Positions 7,672 to 17,700 of a stretch of 64,000 nt of DNA are shown piece by piece (positions within the stretch are counted from its first letter, which is position 1; every line of letters begins with the position of its first letter). The position numbers and the translations under genes are program-made. The stretch comes from CAZUMJ01 sp964621605 (lineage in GTDB: Bacteria > Actinomycetota > Acidimicrobiia > Acidimicrobiales > Iamiaceae): the NCBI GenBank assembly GCA_964621605.1, contig CAZUMJ010000008.1, positions 1 through 64,000 of the forward strand, written 5' to 3'. The notes below the pieces were generated by a model. It had not been told where the DNA came from and made no database searches. It was given only the letters and a program-made list of their open reading frames with translations.

Positions 7672-9168
7672 ATGGACTCCAGCACGAGCCTCGACCCACG
7701 CCAGCCCGTCCTCGTCGGCGTCGGCCAGCTCAACCAGCGCGTCGACCGCGGCGCCGGCACGCTCGAACCCGCGGACCTCATGGTGGAGGCGATCCGCCTG
7801 GCCGTCGCCGATGCCGGACGGTCACGCCTGCTCGATCAGATCGATGCCGTGCGGGTCGTGAGCATCCTGTCGTGGGGCTACCGCGACCCGGGGCGCGTCG
7901 TGGCCGATCGCCTCGGCCTCGCCAAGGCCACCACCATGTGCAGTGCCGTAGGGGGCAACATGCCCCAGAGCCTTGTGAACCAGGCATGCCGCGACCTCAT
8001 GGACGGCACCGCAGAGGTCATCGTGGTGACCGGCGCCGAGGCCTGGAGGAGTCGCAACGCGCTGCGCAAGAGCGGCTCGGGCGCCACATGGACGCTGCAG
8101 GAGGCGTCGGTCCCCACCGCAACCCCCTTCGGGAAGGACGAACCCCTCAGCCACCCCAACGAAGTCGAGCGTGGCATTGCCGTTCCGGTGCAGCTCTACC
8201 CGATCTTCGAGAGCGCCTGGCGGGCATCCCAAGGCTGGACGCTCGCCGAGCACCGCCGGCGACTCGCCGAGCTCTGGGCCGGTTTCAGCGCGGTCGCCGC
8301 GGACAATCCCCATGCGTGGATTCGCCGTCGCTACACCGCGGACGAGCTCGCCACCGTCGACGACGCCAACCGGATGATCGGGTTCCCCTACCCGAAGCTG
8401 CTCAACTCGAACAACGCGGTCGAACAGGGCGCCGCACTCATCCTCTGCACCGTCGAGAAGGCCCGCGCGCTCGGCATCCCACGCGACCGGTGGATCTTTC
8501 CGCACGCCGGCACCGACGGGCACGACACCCCGTTCGTGTCGAACCGGCCGACCCTCAGCGGCTCACCCGCCATCCGCGTCGTCGGCCGGCGGGCCCTGGA
8601 CCTCGCTGCGACGACGGTCGACGACCTGGCGCACGTCGACGTGTACTCGTGCTTCCCCGTAGCGGTACAGGTCGCGGCGGCCGAGATCGGCCTCGACGCG
8701 TCGCGGCCGCTCACCATCACCGGCGGCCTCAGCTTCGCGGGCGGGCCGTGGAACAACTACGTCAGCCACGCCATCGCCACCATGGCCGAACGGCTGCGCG
8801 CCGAGGACCCCGGCGCCGTGGGCCTGTGCACCGCGAACGGCGGTTACCTGACCAAGCACGCCTTCGGCGTTTACGGCAACACCCCACCTGCGGCGGGCTT
8901 TCGCTGGGAAGACACCCAGACGGAGATCGACGCGGCCGGGTCGGTTGAGCTGTGCGAGTCGTTCGACGGGCCGGTCACCGTCGAGGCCTACACCGTGATG
9001 CACGGTCGTGAAGGCGGCCCCGAGGTCGGCCTCGCCGCGGTGCGCCTCGACGATGGTCGTCGTGCGTGGGGCTCGACCCGTGACCCGGCGTCGCTCGTCG
9101 AGATGGAACAGGTCGAGCTGGTCGGCCGCTCGGCCAGGCTCACCGCCGAGGGGCACCTCAGCTGGTGA
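7672..9168 (+). CDS. Thiolase-like protein (acetyl-CoA acetyltransferase family, type 1)
   Basis: A 498-residue protein of the thiolase superfamily, probably acting on acyl-CoA in lipid breakdown or degradation of a branched or aromatic compound. The N-terminal half shows thiolase sequence (PVLVGVGQLNQR, TTMCSAVGGNMPQSLVNQAC, EVIVVTGAEAW) and the C-terminal half GGLSFAGGPWNNYVSHAIATM. The last 80 or so residues (VEAYTVMHGREGGPEVGLAAVRLDDGRR, given here in part: VEAYTVMHGREGGPEVG) match the additional C-terminal domain of type 1 thiolase-like proteins. The ATG at 7672 was chosen because the family sequence begins there. The gene interrupts an otherwise minus-strand block, and the upstream palindrome suggests regulation by acyl-CoA supply. 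The exact substrate is unknown. Confidence 0.85.
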   Translation: MDSSTSLDPRQPVLVGVGQLNQRVDRGAGTLEPADLMVEAIRLAVADAGRSRLLDQIDAVRVVSILSWGYRDPGRVVADRLGLAKATTMCSAVGGNMPQSLVNQACRDLMDGTAEVIVVTGAEAWRSRNALRKSGSGATWTLQEASVPTATPFGKDEPLSHPNEVERGIAVPVQLYPIFESAWRASQGWTLAEHRRRLAELWAGFSAVAADNPHAWIRRRYTADELATVDDANRMIGFPYPKLLNSNNAVEQGAALILCTVEKARALGIPRDRWIFPHAGTDGHDTPFVSNRPTLSGSPAIRVVGRRALDLAATTVDDLAHVDVYSCFPVAVQVAAAEIGLDASRPLTITGGLSFAGGPWNNYVSHAIATMAERLRAEDPGAVGLCTANGGYLTKHAFGVYGNTPPAAGFRWEDTQTEIDAAGSVELCESFDGPVTVEAYTVMHGREGGPEVGLAAVRLDDGRRAWGSTRDPASLVEMEQVELVGRSARLTAEGHLSW

Positions 9169-9183
9169 CGCCCCAAGCGGGGG

Positions 9184-9348
9184 TCACTTCGCCGCGCCGG
9201 TTCGATCGTCGAAGCTGATCGCGGCGACGAGCGCACCCAACACGATCAGCCCGACCCCACCGAGGGTTGCGCCGTCGCTGTGGCTGAACAGCAGCACCAG
9301 CACGACCCCGCTGGCGATCATGGCGGCAGCGAGCTTGCCGGCGGTCAC
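9184..9348 (-). CDS. Small two-helix membrane protein, 54 residues
   Basis: The frame reads MTAGKLAAAMIASGVVLVLL, then FSHSDGATLG, then a second hydrophobic stretch GVGLIVLGALVAAI, and ends SFDDRTGAAK. Its GTG overlaps the tsaC stop as GTGA, the same coupling used by many certain genes in this window. The two helices and charged tail give a sensible protein. I do not recognise the family. It is likely translated with tsaC; no function can be assigned. Confidence 0.68.
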   Translation of the reverse strand: MTAGKLAAAMIASGVVLVLLFSHSDGATLGGVGLIVLGALVAAISFDDRTGAAK

Positions 9349-10139
9349 GAAGGTGCCTCCGGGTGGCCGCGGTGGGAAGCGACCTCTCGGAGGGCAGCCA
9401 TGGCCTCGGCAACGCGTGTCTGCTCAGTCGGCCCGCCGGGTTCACCGGAGGGCGCGACCGGCAGCGGCACACCGACCGTCGCGGGGTCGAGCGCACCGCG
9501 GCGCAGCACGATCCAACCGTCGGCGCTCACCGCCACAACCGTGGAGGCCGGCTCCTGGCACGGGCCCGCGTCGAGCGTGAGCGCGACCCCCGGCAACGCG
9601 GCGGCCGCCGTCGCCGCATCGTGTGGCGTCGGCTCGCCCGACCTGTTCGCGCTCGTCGCAGCAAACGGACCGACGCGCCGTGCCAACGCCCGGGCGATGG
9701 CACCGCTCGGGCAGCGGATACCGATCGTGTCGGGGTTGCCTCCGAGCGGCAGGTGACGCAACTCCTGTCGGCGAGGGAGGACGAGCGTCAAGGCGCCGGG
9801 CCACCCGCGCCCCACGACCTGGTGCACGAGGGCACGGTCGGGTTCGCTCAGCGAGCGCAGATCGGTGAGGGCAAGCCCCTGCTCGACATCGGCCACGAGC
9901 ACGGCAACCGCCTGCGTATCGACCCTCCCCTTCAGACGGAAGAGCCCCGCGATCGCACCGTCGACGGCCGGAAGCGCAGCCACCCCGTACACCGTGTCGG
10001 TGGGGACGATCACCGCCTCGCCCGCTTCGAAGGCCACGGCTGCCGCGTCGATCGCGGCCGTGACAGAGGCGCCGTCCGCGTCGTCGCCCACCCAGATGGT
10101 CGGGGCCGGCGTAACCGACGATTCGCCGAGGGACGTCAC
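9345..10139 (-). CDS. tsaC: L-threonylcarbamoyladenylate synthase (Sua5/YciO/YrdC family)
   Basis: Makes threonylcarbamoyl-AMP from threonine, bicarbonate and ATP for the t6A37 modification of ANN-decoding tRNAs. It has 264 residues; the YrdC core starts near residue 22. Visible features are AVIVPTDTVYGVAALPAVDG, LFRLKGR, the RCPSGAIARAL segment and SANRSGEPTP. The start is GTG with TAACCT 7 bases upstream, indicating a leaderless transcript that is separate from prmC although the order prfA-prmC-tsaC is conserved. Confidence 0.94.
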   Translation of the reverse strand: MTSLGESSVTPAPTIWVGDDADGASVTAAIDAAAVAFEAGEAVIVPTDTVYGVAALPAVDGAIAGLFRLKGRVDTQAVAVLVADVEQGLALTDLRSLSEPDRALVHQVVGRGWPGALTLVLPRRQELRHLPLGGNPDTIGIRCPSGAIARALARRVGPFAATSANRSGEPTPHDAATAAAALPGVALTLDAGPCQEPASTVVAVSADGWIVLRRGALDPATVGVPLPVAPSGEPGGPTEQTRVAEAMAALREVASHRGHPEAPS

Positions 10140-10146
10140 GCCCGGC

Positions 10147-10152
10147 AGGTTA
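10147..10152 (-). promoter_or_regulatory. Leaderless -10 box of tsaC
   Basis: TAACCT on the minus strand, 7 bases before the GTG at 10139. Confidence 0.5.
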
Positions 10153-10230
10153 CCGGCACCGCTCTCAACGGCCGACCGTCCCCCCGCGCGGCGGGCGGCA
10201 CATGACGGACGGCGTTCGACGCCGTGCCGG

Positions 10231-11199
10231 TCACCGCGGCAGGTGGGCGACCAACGTGCGCGGGCGGCCGGCGAGGTCGAGATGGATCACCGCATCCGTG
10301 AGGTCGGCCGCGGCGGCGAGCGCGAGCACGGCCGGGCCCTGCGTCTCGCCGATCTCCACCACCAACGCGCCACCGGGCCGAAGCCACGTCGGTGCCGCCG
10401 CCACGATCAGCTCGATCGCTTCCAAGCCGGTCGGGCCGCTCACGAGCGCCTCGCCCGGCTCCCAGTCCTCCACGACGTCCGGCAACGCCTCGTCTGCGGC
10501 GACATAGGGCGGGTTCGACACGACGAGATCGACGCCGCCGCGCAGCGCGTCAGGCAGCGGCTCGAACCACGATCCCTCGACGAGGCGGACCCGCCTCCCA
10601 GCACGGCCCAACGCCACCAGGTTCGCCCGAGCGACCGCGGCCGCACCTGGTGCGCGCTCCACCAGCCACACGTCCGCGGCAGGGACCTCCCACGCAAGCG
10701 ACAGCCCGATCGCGCCGCTCCCGGTGCCGAGGTCGACCACCACCGGCGCACCACCCAGAGCCGGCGCACCATCCACAGCGGAACCGCCGCCTCCCCGGGC
10801 CAGCGCGGCGAGCGCGGCGTCGACCACGCCCTCGGTCTCAGGACGAGGGATCAGCACCCGTGCGTCGACGAGCAAGTCCAAGGCGCGGAAGGGCCAGTGG
10901 CCGAGCACGTACTGCAACGGCTCCCCCGCCAGCCGACGCGCCACGAGTGCGTCCAACCTCGCCACCCCCCGGACCGTCGCAGGGGAATCCAACGAGCGAA
11001 GGAGATCAGCAGCGGCCAACCCCGTGACCTCTTCGACGATCCAGCGAGCCTCTTCAGGACCGACCTCGACCGGCCCTGCAGCCAGGCGGCCACGGGTCTC
11101 CTCGAGAAGGTCCCGCCACGACACGGTGTCGGTACCGCCCCCGGCGCCGACGTCGCACCGCTCGTCCCCTGCCCCGGCGTCACACCGCTCGTCGTCCAT
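10231..11199 (-). CDS. prmC: Release factor glutamine methyltransferase
   Basis: Methylates the glutamine of the GGQ motif in release factors using S-adenosylmethionine. It has 322 residues. The SAM site is VVDLGTGSGAIGLSLA and the catalytic motif SNPPYVAADEAL; IPRPETEGVVDAAL is also characteristic. The N-terminus carries an imperfect duplication (DERCDAGAG/DERCDVGAG) encoded by a short direct repeat, outside the conserved domain, so the true start could be a little downstream. The ATG lies 2 bases after the prfA stop, giving substrate and modifying enzyme from one transcript. Confidence 0.95.
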   Translation of the reverse strand: MDDERCDAGAGDERCDVGAGGGTDTVSWRDLLEETRGRLAAGPVEVGPEEARWIVEEVTGLAAADLLRSLDSPATVRGVARLDALVARRLAGEPLQYVLGHWPFRALDLLVDARVLIPRPETEGVVDAALAALARGGGGSAVDGAPALGGAPVVVDLGTGSGAIGLSLAWEVPAADVWLVERAPGAAAVARANLVALGRAGRRVRLVEGSWFEPLPDALRGGVDLVVSNPPYVAADEALPDVVEDWEPGEALVSGPTGLEAIELIVAAAPTWLRPGGALVVEIGETQGPAVLALAAAADLTDAVIHLDLAGRPRTLVAHLPR

Positions 11200-11201
11200 C
11201 G

Positions 11202-12280
<1,079 letters not shown>

Positions 12281-12284
<4 letters not shown>

Positions 12285-13435
12285 GTCAGTTCCTCCTCGT
12301 GGTGCGAGCCCGCCGGCACGGCGTCAAGCGAAACCCAACCATCGGGGAGCGCGACGATGCGGGCCGGCTCCCGCAAAGACGATGCGAGCTCTTCGGTAAC
12401 CCGGTGCACGTCAGCAGCCGGGATCGCCAGCACGAGCTTGGCCCCGGGTGCGTATGCCGCGCGGGCCTCGGCGGCTGCAGGGATGGCCTCGAGGTCGAGC
12501 CCGCATGACGCAACCACGATCACCGCGTCGCCGTCGAGGCCGACGCCGAGCATCGGCGCGACGCCCCGGCTGCGCAGGTCTCGCCGTGGCGGGACAGGCT
12601 CGATGGCCGCCAGCGATCGAGCACCCACCAGATCGGGCCGGTGCAGCAGGACGGTACGCAACCATCGTTCGGGCACGAGCTGGTTCAGGGGATGCGGTGG
12701 CGCTCCGGGCCTGCGGTGTCGGCGAACCAAGCGGACGGCGTCGTCGAGGGTGGCGGACGCCGGTCTGCTCTCGTTGACGAGCGCCGAGATCTCCTGATCG
12801 ACGCTGCCGACACCGACGCGCAGCTCCCAGACGGTCATCTGGTCTTGTCGGATCCCGGGTACGTCCACGACCACTTCGGGCACGGCACCTTGGCCGGGCG
12901 TGTCGCGCACCACGCCGCCAGACTCTCGGGGCGCCGCGCCGCCAGACTCTCGGGGCGCCACGCGGGCGACCTCGAGCCCTCGGAGCTCGCCGCGCAGCAC
13001 GCCCGCCTCGACGACCACCTCCAAGCCAGCAGCCCTGAGCACCGGAGCGAACAGCTCTGCCTCGGGATGCGGCGAGAGCCCGACGGGCAGCGGCGGGGCC
13101 TCGCCAACCGGTACCAGCTCCGCCCCCTGAGCGAGCCAAACCTGCGGACCAGCGTCGAAGCATGCCGCCCGACGCGCGAGTGCAGCGGCTCGGGTTTCAT
13201 CCTCGGTCACCAAGTGGACCTGCGAGCGTGCGTGACGCCTCGCCCACGCCAGCGCCGCACCGACCCCGAAGGGAGGCTCGGCGGGGTCGACGAAGAGCCA
13301 TGACTCCTCTGCGGCATGCACCACCGGGCCGGGCGCGAACGCGGGCCCGTCGGTCAGCGCAACGTCACGCGCGCGCACCCATGCCGCGAGCTTCGCCGCC
13401 TGGAGCGCCGTGGACGGTCGGGCATCGCTGCTCAT
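12281..13435 (-). CDS. Unknown protein encoded between rpmE and prfA
   Basis: A 384-residue soluble protein with no motif I recognise. It has no signal peptide and no membrane segment. The middle part contains an in-frame duplication of APRESGG caused by a 22-base direct repeat at 12913-12958. The C-terminal half has hydrophobic strands (LGVGLDGDAVIVVASCGLDL, AKLVLAIPAADVHRVTEELA) that suggest an alpha/beta fold. Tight coupling to prfA by a GTGA overlap points to co-expression with translation genes, but the role is unknown. Confidence 0.75.
12913..12958. repeat. Direct repeat, 22 bases twice with a 24-base period
   Basis: Identical copies at 12913-12934 and 12937-12958 inside the unknown gene. 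The period is a multiple of three, so the frame is kept and eight codons are repeated. Confidence 0.9.
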
Positions 13436-13489
13436 GCGGAAGTTGTCGCGCCACCAACGCGTCGTGCGACGCGCCGGGCGGCCCGTCGG

Positions 13490-13705
13490 TCAGCTCTGCG
13501 CCGAGGGACGACGACCGTACCGACGCTCGAAGCGGTCGATGCGGCCACCGGTGTCGACGAGCTTCTGCTTGCCCGTGTAGAAGGGGTGGCACTCGTTGCA
13601 CAGCTCCACGTGCAGCTCCGCCACCGTGGAGTGGGTCGTGAACGTGTTGCCACACGAGCACGAGACCTTCGTTTCCACATAGTCGGGGTGGATGTCTGCC
13701 TTCAT
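13490..13705 (-). CDS. rpmE: 50S ribosomal protein L31, zinc-binding form
   Basis: Large-subunit protein, 71 residues, starting MKADIHPDYVETKVSCSCGN. The CxC pair and the later CNEC supply four cysteines, the zinc-binding (C+) form of L31. The ATG at 13705 matches the family start and is preceded by AGAGG; the longer upstream frame has no family similarity. It follows rho by 108 bases, as in M. tuberculosis. Confidence 0.97.
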   Translation of the reverse strand: MKADIHPDYVETKVSCSCGNTFTTHSTVAELHVELCNECHPFYTGKQKLVDTGGRIDRFERRYGRRPSAQS

Positions 13706-13813
13706 CGCGAACCTCTGCGCACTCGTAGGTGGACCCCGACGCAGCGGGGGACGTTCAACTGTACCGGGCGATGCCAACCTCACCCAAGACCGAGCAACCT
13801 CGGCACCCCGGCG

Positions 13814-15892
13814 TTACCCGAAGCTCGGCGCCTTCGCGATCTCCTCGAGGAACTCGTCGTTGGTCGGGAACGCCTTGAGGCGGTCGATGAGCATCTCGAG
13901 CCCGGCAGCCGCCGACGCACCCTCGGACGTGAGCCCCGACAGCACACGGCGCAACTTCCAGACCTGCTGGAGCTGACGGCGCTCGAAGAGCAGCTCCTCG
14001 TGGCGGGTGGACGACGCATCGACATCGATCGCCGGGTAGATGCGCCGTTCTGCGAGGCGTCGGTCGAGCTTCAGCTCCATGTTGCCGGTGCCCTTGAACT
14101 CCTCGAAGATGTGGTCGTCCATGCGGGAGTTCGTCTCGACGAGCGCGGTGGCGAGGATGGTCAGCGAGCCGCCCTCCTCGACGTTGCGGGCGGCACCGAA
14201 GAACCGCTTCGGCGGGTACAGCGCCCCGGCGTCGATACCACCCGACATGATGCGTCCACTGGCAGGGGCGGCCAGGTTGTAGGCGCGGGCGAGGCGGGTG
14301 ATGCCGTCGAGGATGATGACGACGTCCTTGCCCTCTTCCACCATGCGCTTGGCTCGCTCGATGACCAACTCGGCCACCTGCGTGTGCTCATCGGAGGGAC
14401 GGTCGAAGGTCGAGGCGGCGACCTCGCCCTTGATGAGCCAGCGACGGAAGTCGGTGACCTCTTCTGGACGTTCGTCGACGAGCAGCACGATCAGGTGCGC
14501 CTCGGGGTTGTTCTGCTCGATCGACCGGGCGATCGTCTTCATGATCGTGGTCTTTCCCGCCTTCGGCGGGGACACGATGAGCCCACGCTGACCCTTGCCG
14601 ATCGGCGACAGCAGGTCGACGATGCGGGCCGTCATGTTGGAGGGGTCTGTCGACTCGAGGCGGAGCTTCTCGTCGGGGAACAGCGGCGTCAGGTCTTCGA
14701 AGCGCGGTCGGCGACGAGCCTTCTCGGGGTCGATGCCGTTGACCAGATCGATGCGCAGGAGGGCCGGGTTCTTCTCGCTGCGCGCCGCGGGGCGGCACGC
14801 GCCGGTGATGTGGTCTCCCTTGCGCAGGCCGAACTGACGCACCTGCTTGACCGAGACGTAGGCGTCTTCCTTGCTCGGAAGGAACCCCTTCAGGCGTAGG
14901 AATCCGTAGCCGTCGTCGCGGAGGTCGAGCATGCCTTCGACGGGGACCGGCTCGCCTTCGAAGGCGGGATCGACCGGCATCGGGCCGCGCTCGCCGCGCT
15001 CGCCACGCTCACGGTCACGGCCGCGGCGGCGTCGTCGTCGGTTGCCGGGCTCGGGTTCGAACTCGCCGCGGGGCTGGTTGCTCCCTCCGCTGCCGCTCTC
15101 GCCTTCCGCAACCGCATCCTTGGCATCGGAGCTCGCGTCGGTTGCCTCGCCGCCCGAAGGGGAGGTTCCGGCGGAGCGATCGCCGTTCGTCGCGTCACGC
15201 GAGCCTGCGTTGCCACCGGCGCTGGCGCTGGCGCTGCCGCTCCCGCTGGCGCTGCCGCTCCCGCTGGCGTTGCCGCTGGCGCTGGCGTTGCGGCCGCCGT
15301 TGCGGCCGCCCCCACGGTTTCCGTTGCTGTTCCTCGGGGTGCCCTGGCCGTTGCGGGCGCCGCTTCCGGAGGCTCGCGCTGCCTCGGCCGCGTCTGCGGC
15401 GGCATCCTCAGCGAGGAACATCTCCCACTCTGCGAGTGGCTCTTCGTCGCGATCGACCGGCGCCGTGGTAGCGGACTCGGCATCGGCAAGCTTCGTGTCG
15501 GCGGACTTGGTGTCGGCGGACTTGGTGTCGGCGGACTTCGTGTCGCTGGCTGCGGCGGCTTCGGCCTTCGAGCTCTCCGCGGCCTTGGCGTCATCCGAGG
15601 CGGCGGCCTCGGCGGGGTCGCCGGAGGTCGTGGACTTCACCGATTGCTCGTCGGTGGCTGGCGACGCGGTGGCACGGCTCGCGGCGGCGTGAGCCTCGCC
15701 ACCCGCCGCGGTGTCGGGAGCGGCGGGCGCATCCGCAGGAACCCCGGCGAGCCGCAGCACGCGGGCAACCAGGTCGGCCTTCTTCTCTCGTGACGGCGGC
15801 TTCTCGCCCAATGCGGTCGCGATGGCGATCAGCTCGTCGCGGTCCTTGCGTTCGAGTACCGACCGGTCAAGCTCGGGAATACCCACGCTCAT
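13814..15892 (-). CDS. rho: Transcription termination factor Rho with long low-complexity insertion
   Basis: RNA-dependent ATPase that ends transcription. It has 691 residues from the ATG at 15892 (an in-frame ATG at 15928 would add 12). The N-terminal domain (SVLERKDRDELIAIATALG, a SAP-like helix pair) is followed by about 250 disordered residues rich in Ala, Ser, Gly, Asp and Lys, including tandem SADTK units and GSGSAS runs, and then a basic RRRRRGRDRERG stretch. The RNA-binding domain has DDGYGFLRLKGFLPSKEDAY. The P-loop is SPPKAGKTT and the Walker B region LIVLLVDERPEEV. Long insertions are known in actinobacterial Rho, where they add RNA binding. Confidence 0.96.
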   Translation of the reverse strand: MSVGIPELDRSVLERKDRDELIAIATALGEKPPSREKKADLVARVLRLAGVPADAPAAPDTAAGGEAHAAASRATASPATDEQSVKSTTSGDPAEAAASDDAKAAESSKAEAAAASDTKSADTKSADTKSADTKLADAESATTAPVDRDEEPLAEWEMFLAEDAAADAAEAARASGSGARNGQGTPRNSNGNRGGGRNGGRNASASGNASGSGSASGSGSASASAGGNAGSRDATNGDRSAGTSPSGGEATDASSDAKDAVAEGESGSGGSNQPRGEFEPEPGNRRRRRRGRDRERGERGERGPMPVDPAFEGEPVPVEGMLDLRDDGYGFLRLKGFLPSKEDAYVSVKQVRQFGLRKGDHITGACRPAARSEKNPALLRIDLVNGIDPEKARRRPRFEDLTPLFPDEKLRLESTDPSNMTARIVDLLSPIGKGQRGLIVSPPKAGKTTIMKTIARSIEQNNPEAHLIVLLVDERPEEVTDFRRWLIKGEVAASTFDRPSDEHTQVAELVIERAKRMVEEGKDVVIILDGITRLARAYNLAAPASGRIMSGGIDAGALYPPKRFFGAARNVEEGGSLTILATALVETNSRMDDHIFEEFKGTGNMELKLDRRLAERRIYPAIDVDASSTRHEELLFERRQLQQVWKLRRVLSGLTSEGASAAAGLEMLIDRLKAFPTNDEFLEEIAKAPSFG

Positions 15893-16071
15893 GAGGAACC
15901 TCGTTTCTGCCCTGCGTGGAAAGGACACCCCAAGAGAACCGGCGTCGGCTTGCAGGCTGCTGCAGTACCCGAAACCCCGAAGACCGAACGTGCTCGCCAG
16001 GGGAGCACCTCGGTGGTTCCCTTCTGCCGACCGAGTCGGCTGCGCCTGAAGCGCTGGAAGGGCGTGCAGTC

Positions 16072-16077
16072 ACCATA
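16072..16077 (-). promoter_or_regulatory. Possible -10 box of rho
   Basis: TATGGT on the minus strand about 180 bases before the rho start. No good -35 box is visible. If correct, rho has a long leader, which would fit autoregulation by Rho known in other bacteria. The leader includes a short inverted repeat CCGA-N5-TCGG near 16027. Confidence 0.3.
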
Positions 16078-16168
16078 CCGCACACCGATGGTGCCGTCGG
16101 CATCGCTCTCGTCACACCGGCGCGAGGGCAGGCGGCATGACCGGCGACGGCATGGGTGGCGGGCCCGT

Positions 16169-16378
16169 CAGCGACGAGTCAGGCAGCGACGAGTCAGGCA
16201 GCGGCAGGCCAGGGTGGGTCGGGNNNNNNNNNNNNNNNNNNNNNNNNNNNNNNNNNNNNNNNNNNNNNNNNNNNNNNNNNNNNNNNNNNNNNNNNNNNNN
16301 NNNNNNNNNNNNNNNNNNNNNNNCAGCGACGAGTCAGGCAGCGACGAGTCAGGCAGCGGCAGGCCAGGGTGGGTCGGG
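16169..16378. repeat. Two identical 55-base copies flanking N gap 1
   Basis: Copies at 16169-16223 and 16324-16378 are identical. Each contains two 15-base units CAGCGACGAGTCAGG. Identical ends of exactly 55 bases, also seen at gap 3, are what overlapping contig ends from a k=55 assembly graph would look like. The real locus may have a single copy. Confidence 0.85.
16224..16323. other. Assembly gap 1, 100 N
   Basis: Exactly 100 undetermined bases between the rho leader and the 3' end of the HNH gene. The flanking repeat suggests that the gap length is arbitrary. Confidence 0.95.
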
Positions 16379-17665
16379 CGCCCTGCCCTTGGGTGCGTGC
16401 AAGACAGTGCCGTCGGGTTTGGTGAACTGGAGCGCTCCCGAGGGCAGGCGCTCGAGCCCGAACCCGCCCTCGTGCACCCGGTGGTGGTGGAAGGTGCACA
16501 ACAACACGAGGTTGTGTAGATCGGTTGCGCCACCGTCGACCCAGTGCACCAGGTGATGTGCGCTCGTCCACCCGGCGTGACGGTCGCAGCCGGGGAACAC
16601 GCAGCCCCGGTCGCGGGCGGCCAATGCCCGGCGTTGCGCTGGAGACGCCAACCGGGCACTCACCCCCAGATCGACCGGCGTCGAAGCGGGGCCGAAGACG
16701 ACCCGGCCCAGTCGACAGTCGCACAGCCAGCGACGAGCGGTCACTGCCGGAACCGGATGGCCGTGTTCGGTCTCGCCGACCACCTCACCTGAGTCTTCCG
16801 GCAGGTCTGCGAGGTCGTCGACGCGCACTGTTGCCGTGACCGACGGGGCCTTCAACACCCCGCCGGCCTCACCCGCCGTGGCGGCCTGCAAGGCCATCTC
16901 GAGCAGCGCGTCGGCGCGGCGTTGTGCCGCTGTGGTCGTGACCACCGTGCCGTTCGCGTCCGCCAATGCCTTCTCAGCCTCGAACGCGGCCCGCGCTCGG
17001 CGGTCGAGCTCGTTGCGCAGCACCTCACCGGCCTCACCGGTGAGCGTGCCGTTCAACGACCACGTCCCTCGAAATGTCTCGCTCAGATGCACCGCTCGGG
17101 CTTCCTGACTGTCTGCGTCACGCCCTGCGGCACCGTCGGGATCGGCGTGGGCCTTCCAGAAGTCGAGCATCTTCGCGACCTGATCGACCCGCAACCCGAC
17201 CGCCTGCTCCACCAGGCCAGCCTCATGGATCGCGAAGACGTCGGGCGCGACGGCCGCCGCATCGGCGAACAGCTTGGCTTTCGCCGCACCCATGGAGCCC
17301 GAGGCGCACGCCGCCTCGACGACCGGCAGAAACCGCAACGCCCGCGCGAGGCGAACGTGGCCCGATGCCGCGCCCCGACTCTGCTCGGTTCGAGACGCCA
17401 ACCAGGATGCGCCCGACCGTGCGCCATCACCTGCCCACACCTGGCGCCCATCCCACACGCCGACCAGTCGGCAACGCGCTGCGTCGACCCGATTGGCCAC
17501 GCCATCGAGCGCCACCAACAGCTCGGACAGCACCTCGCTCTCAAGCTCGTCGCCCGCCAGACCCGCAAGACCCTCGGCGAACGACGAGCCCAACGCCAGC
17601 ACAGCGGCGACCCCTGCCCCACCACCACTTGCTGCAGCTCCTACGCCAGGAACGCCCTCGACCAT
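16349..17665 (-). CDS. 13E12-type protein: DUF222 with C-terminal HNH endonuclease domain
   Basis: A 438-residue protein of the DUF222/HNH group first known as the M. tuberculosis REP13E12 family. An alpha-helical DUF222 region covers roughly residues 30-330. The C-terminal nuclease domain has RDRGCVFPGCDRHAGWTSAH, then HLVHWVDGGATDLHNLVLLC and FHHHRVHEGGF, giving cysteines and histidines of an HNH zinc finger site. The biological role of the family is not established. A promoter TTGTAA-N17-TATGAT gives a leaderless start at the ATG. It lies between rho and the threonine genes, where the M. tuberculosis block has no such gene, so it is probably an insertion. The stop codon falls in the repeat next to gap 1. 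Confidence 0.9.
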   Translation of the reverse strand: MVEGVPGVGAAASGGGAGVAAVLALGSSFAEGLAGLAGDELESEVLSELLVALDGVANRVDAARCRLVGVWDGRQVWAGDGARSGASWLASRTEQSRGAASGHVRLARALRFLPVVEAACASGSMGAAKAKLFADAAAVAPDVFAIHEAGLVEQAVGLRVDQVAKMLDFWKAHADPDGAAGRDADSQEARAVHLSETFRGTWSLNGTLTGEAGEVLRNELDRRARAAFEAEKALADANGTVVTTTAAQRRADALLEMALQAATAGEAGGVLKAPSVTATVRVDDLADLPEDSGEVVGETEHGHPVPAVTARRWLCDCRLGRVVFGPASTPVDLGVSARLASPAQRRALAARDRGCVFPGCDRHAGWTSAHHLVHWVDGGATDLHNLVLLCTFHHHRVHEGGFGLERLPSGALQFTKPDGTVLHAPKGRAPDPPWPAAA

Positions 17666-17671
17666 GGATCG

Positions 17672-17700
17672 ATCATATGTTCGATTGCCGGCACTTACAA
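17672..17700 (-). promoter_or_regulatory. Promoter of the 13E12-type gene
   Basis: TTGTAA (17700-17695), 17-base spacer, TATGAT (17677-17672), 6 bases before the ATG. It is the best match to the -35/-10 consensus in the window and lies in an AT-rich patch (about 17680-17765) unlike its surroundings. Confidence 0.75.

Noticed and set aside
13720..13813. Terminator between rho and rpmE
   Set aside because: Only short stems (CCCCG/CGGGG and CCGAG/CTCGG) occur, too weak to support; the two genes may be one transcript.
16169..16378. Repeats around gap 1 as a CRISPR array
   Set aside because: Units of 15 bases directly adjoin without spacers, and the two large copies are identical contig ends.
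16349..17665. 13E12-type gene as a complete mobile element
   Set aside because: No inverted terminal repeats, target duplication or integrase are visible around it.
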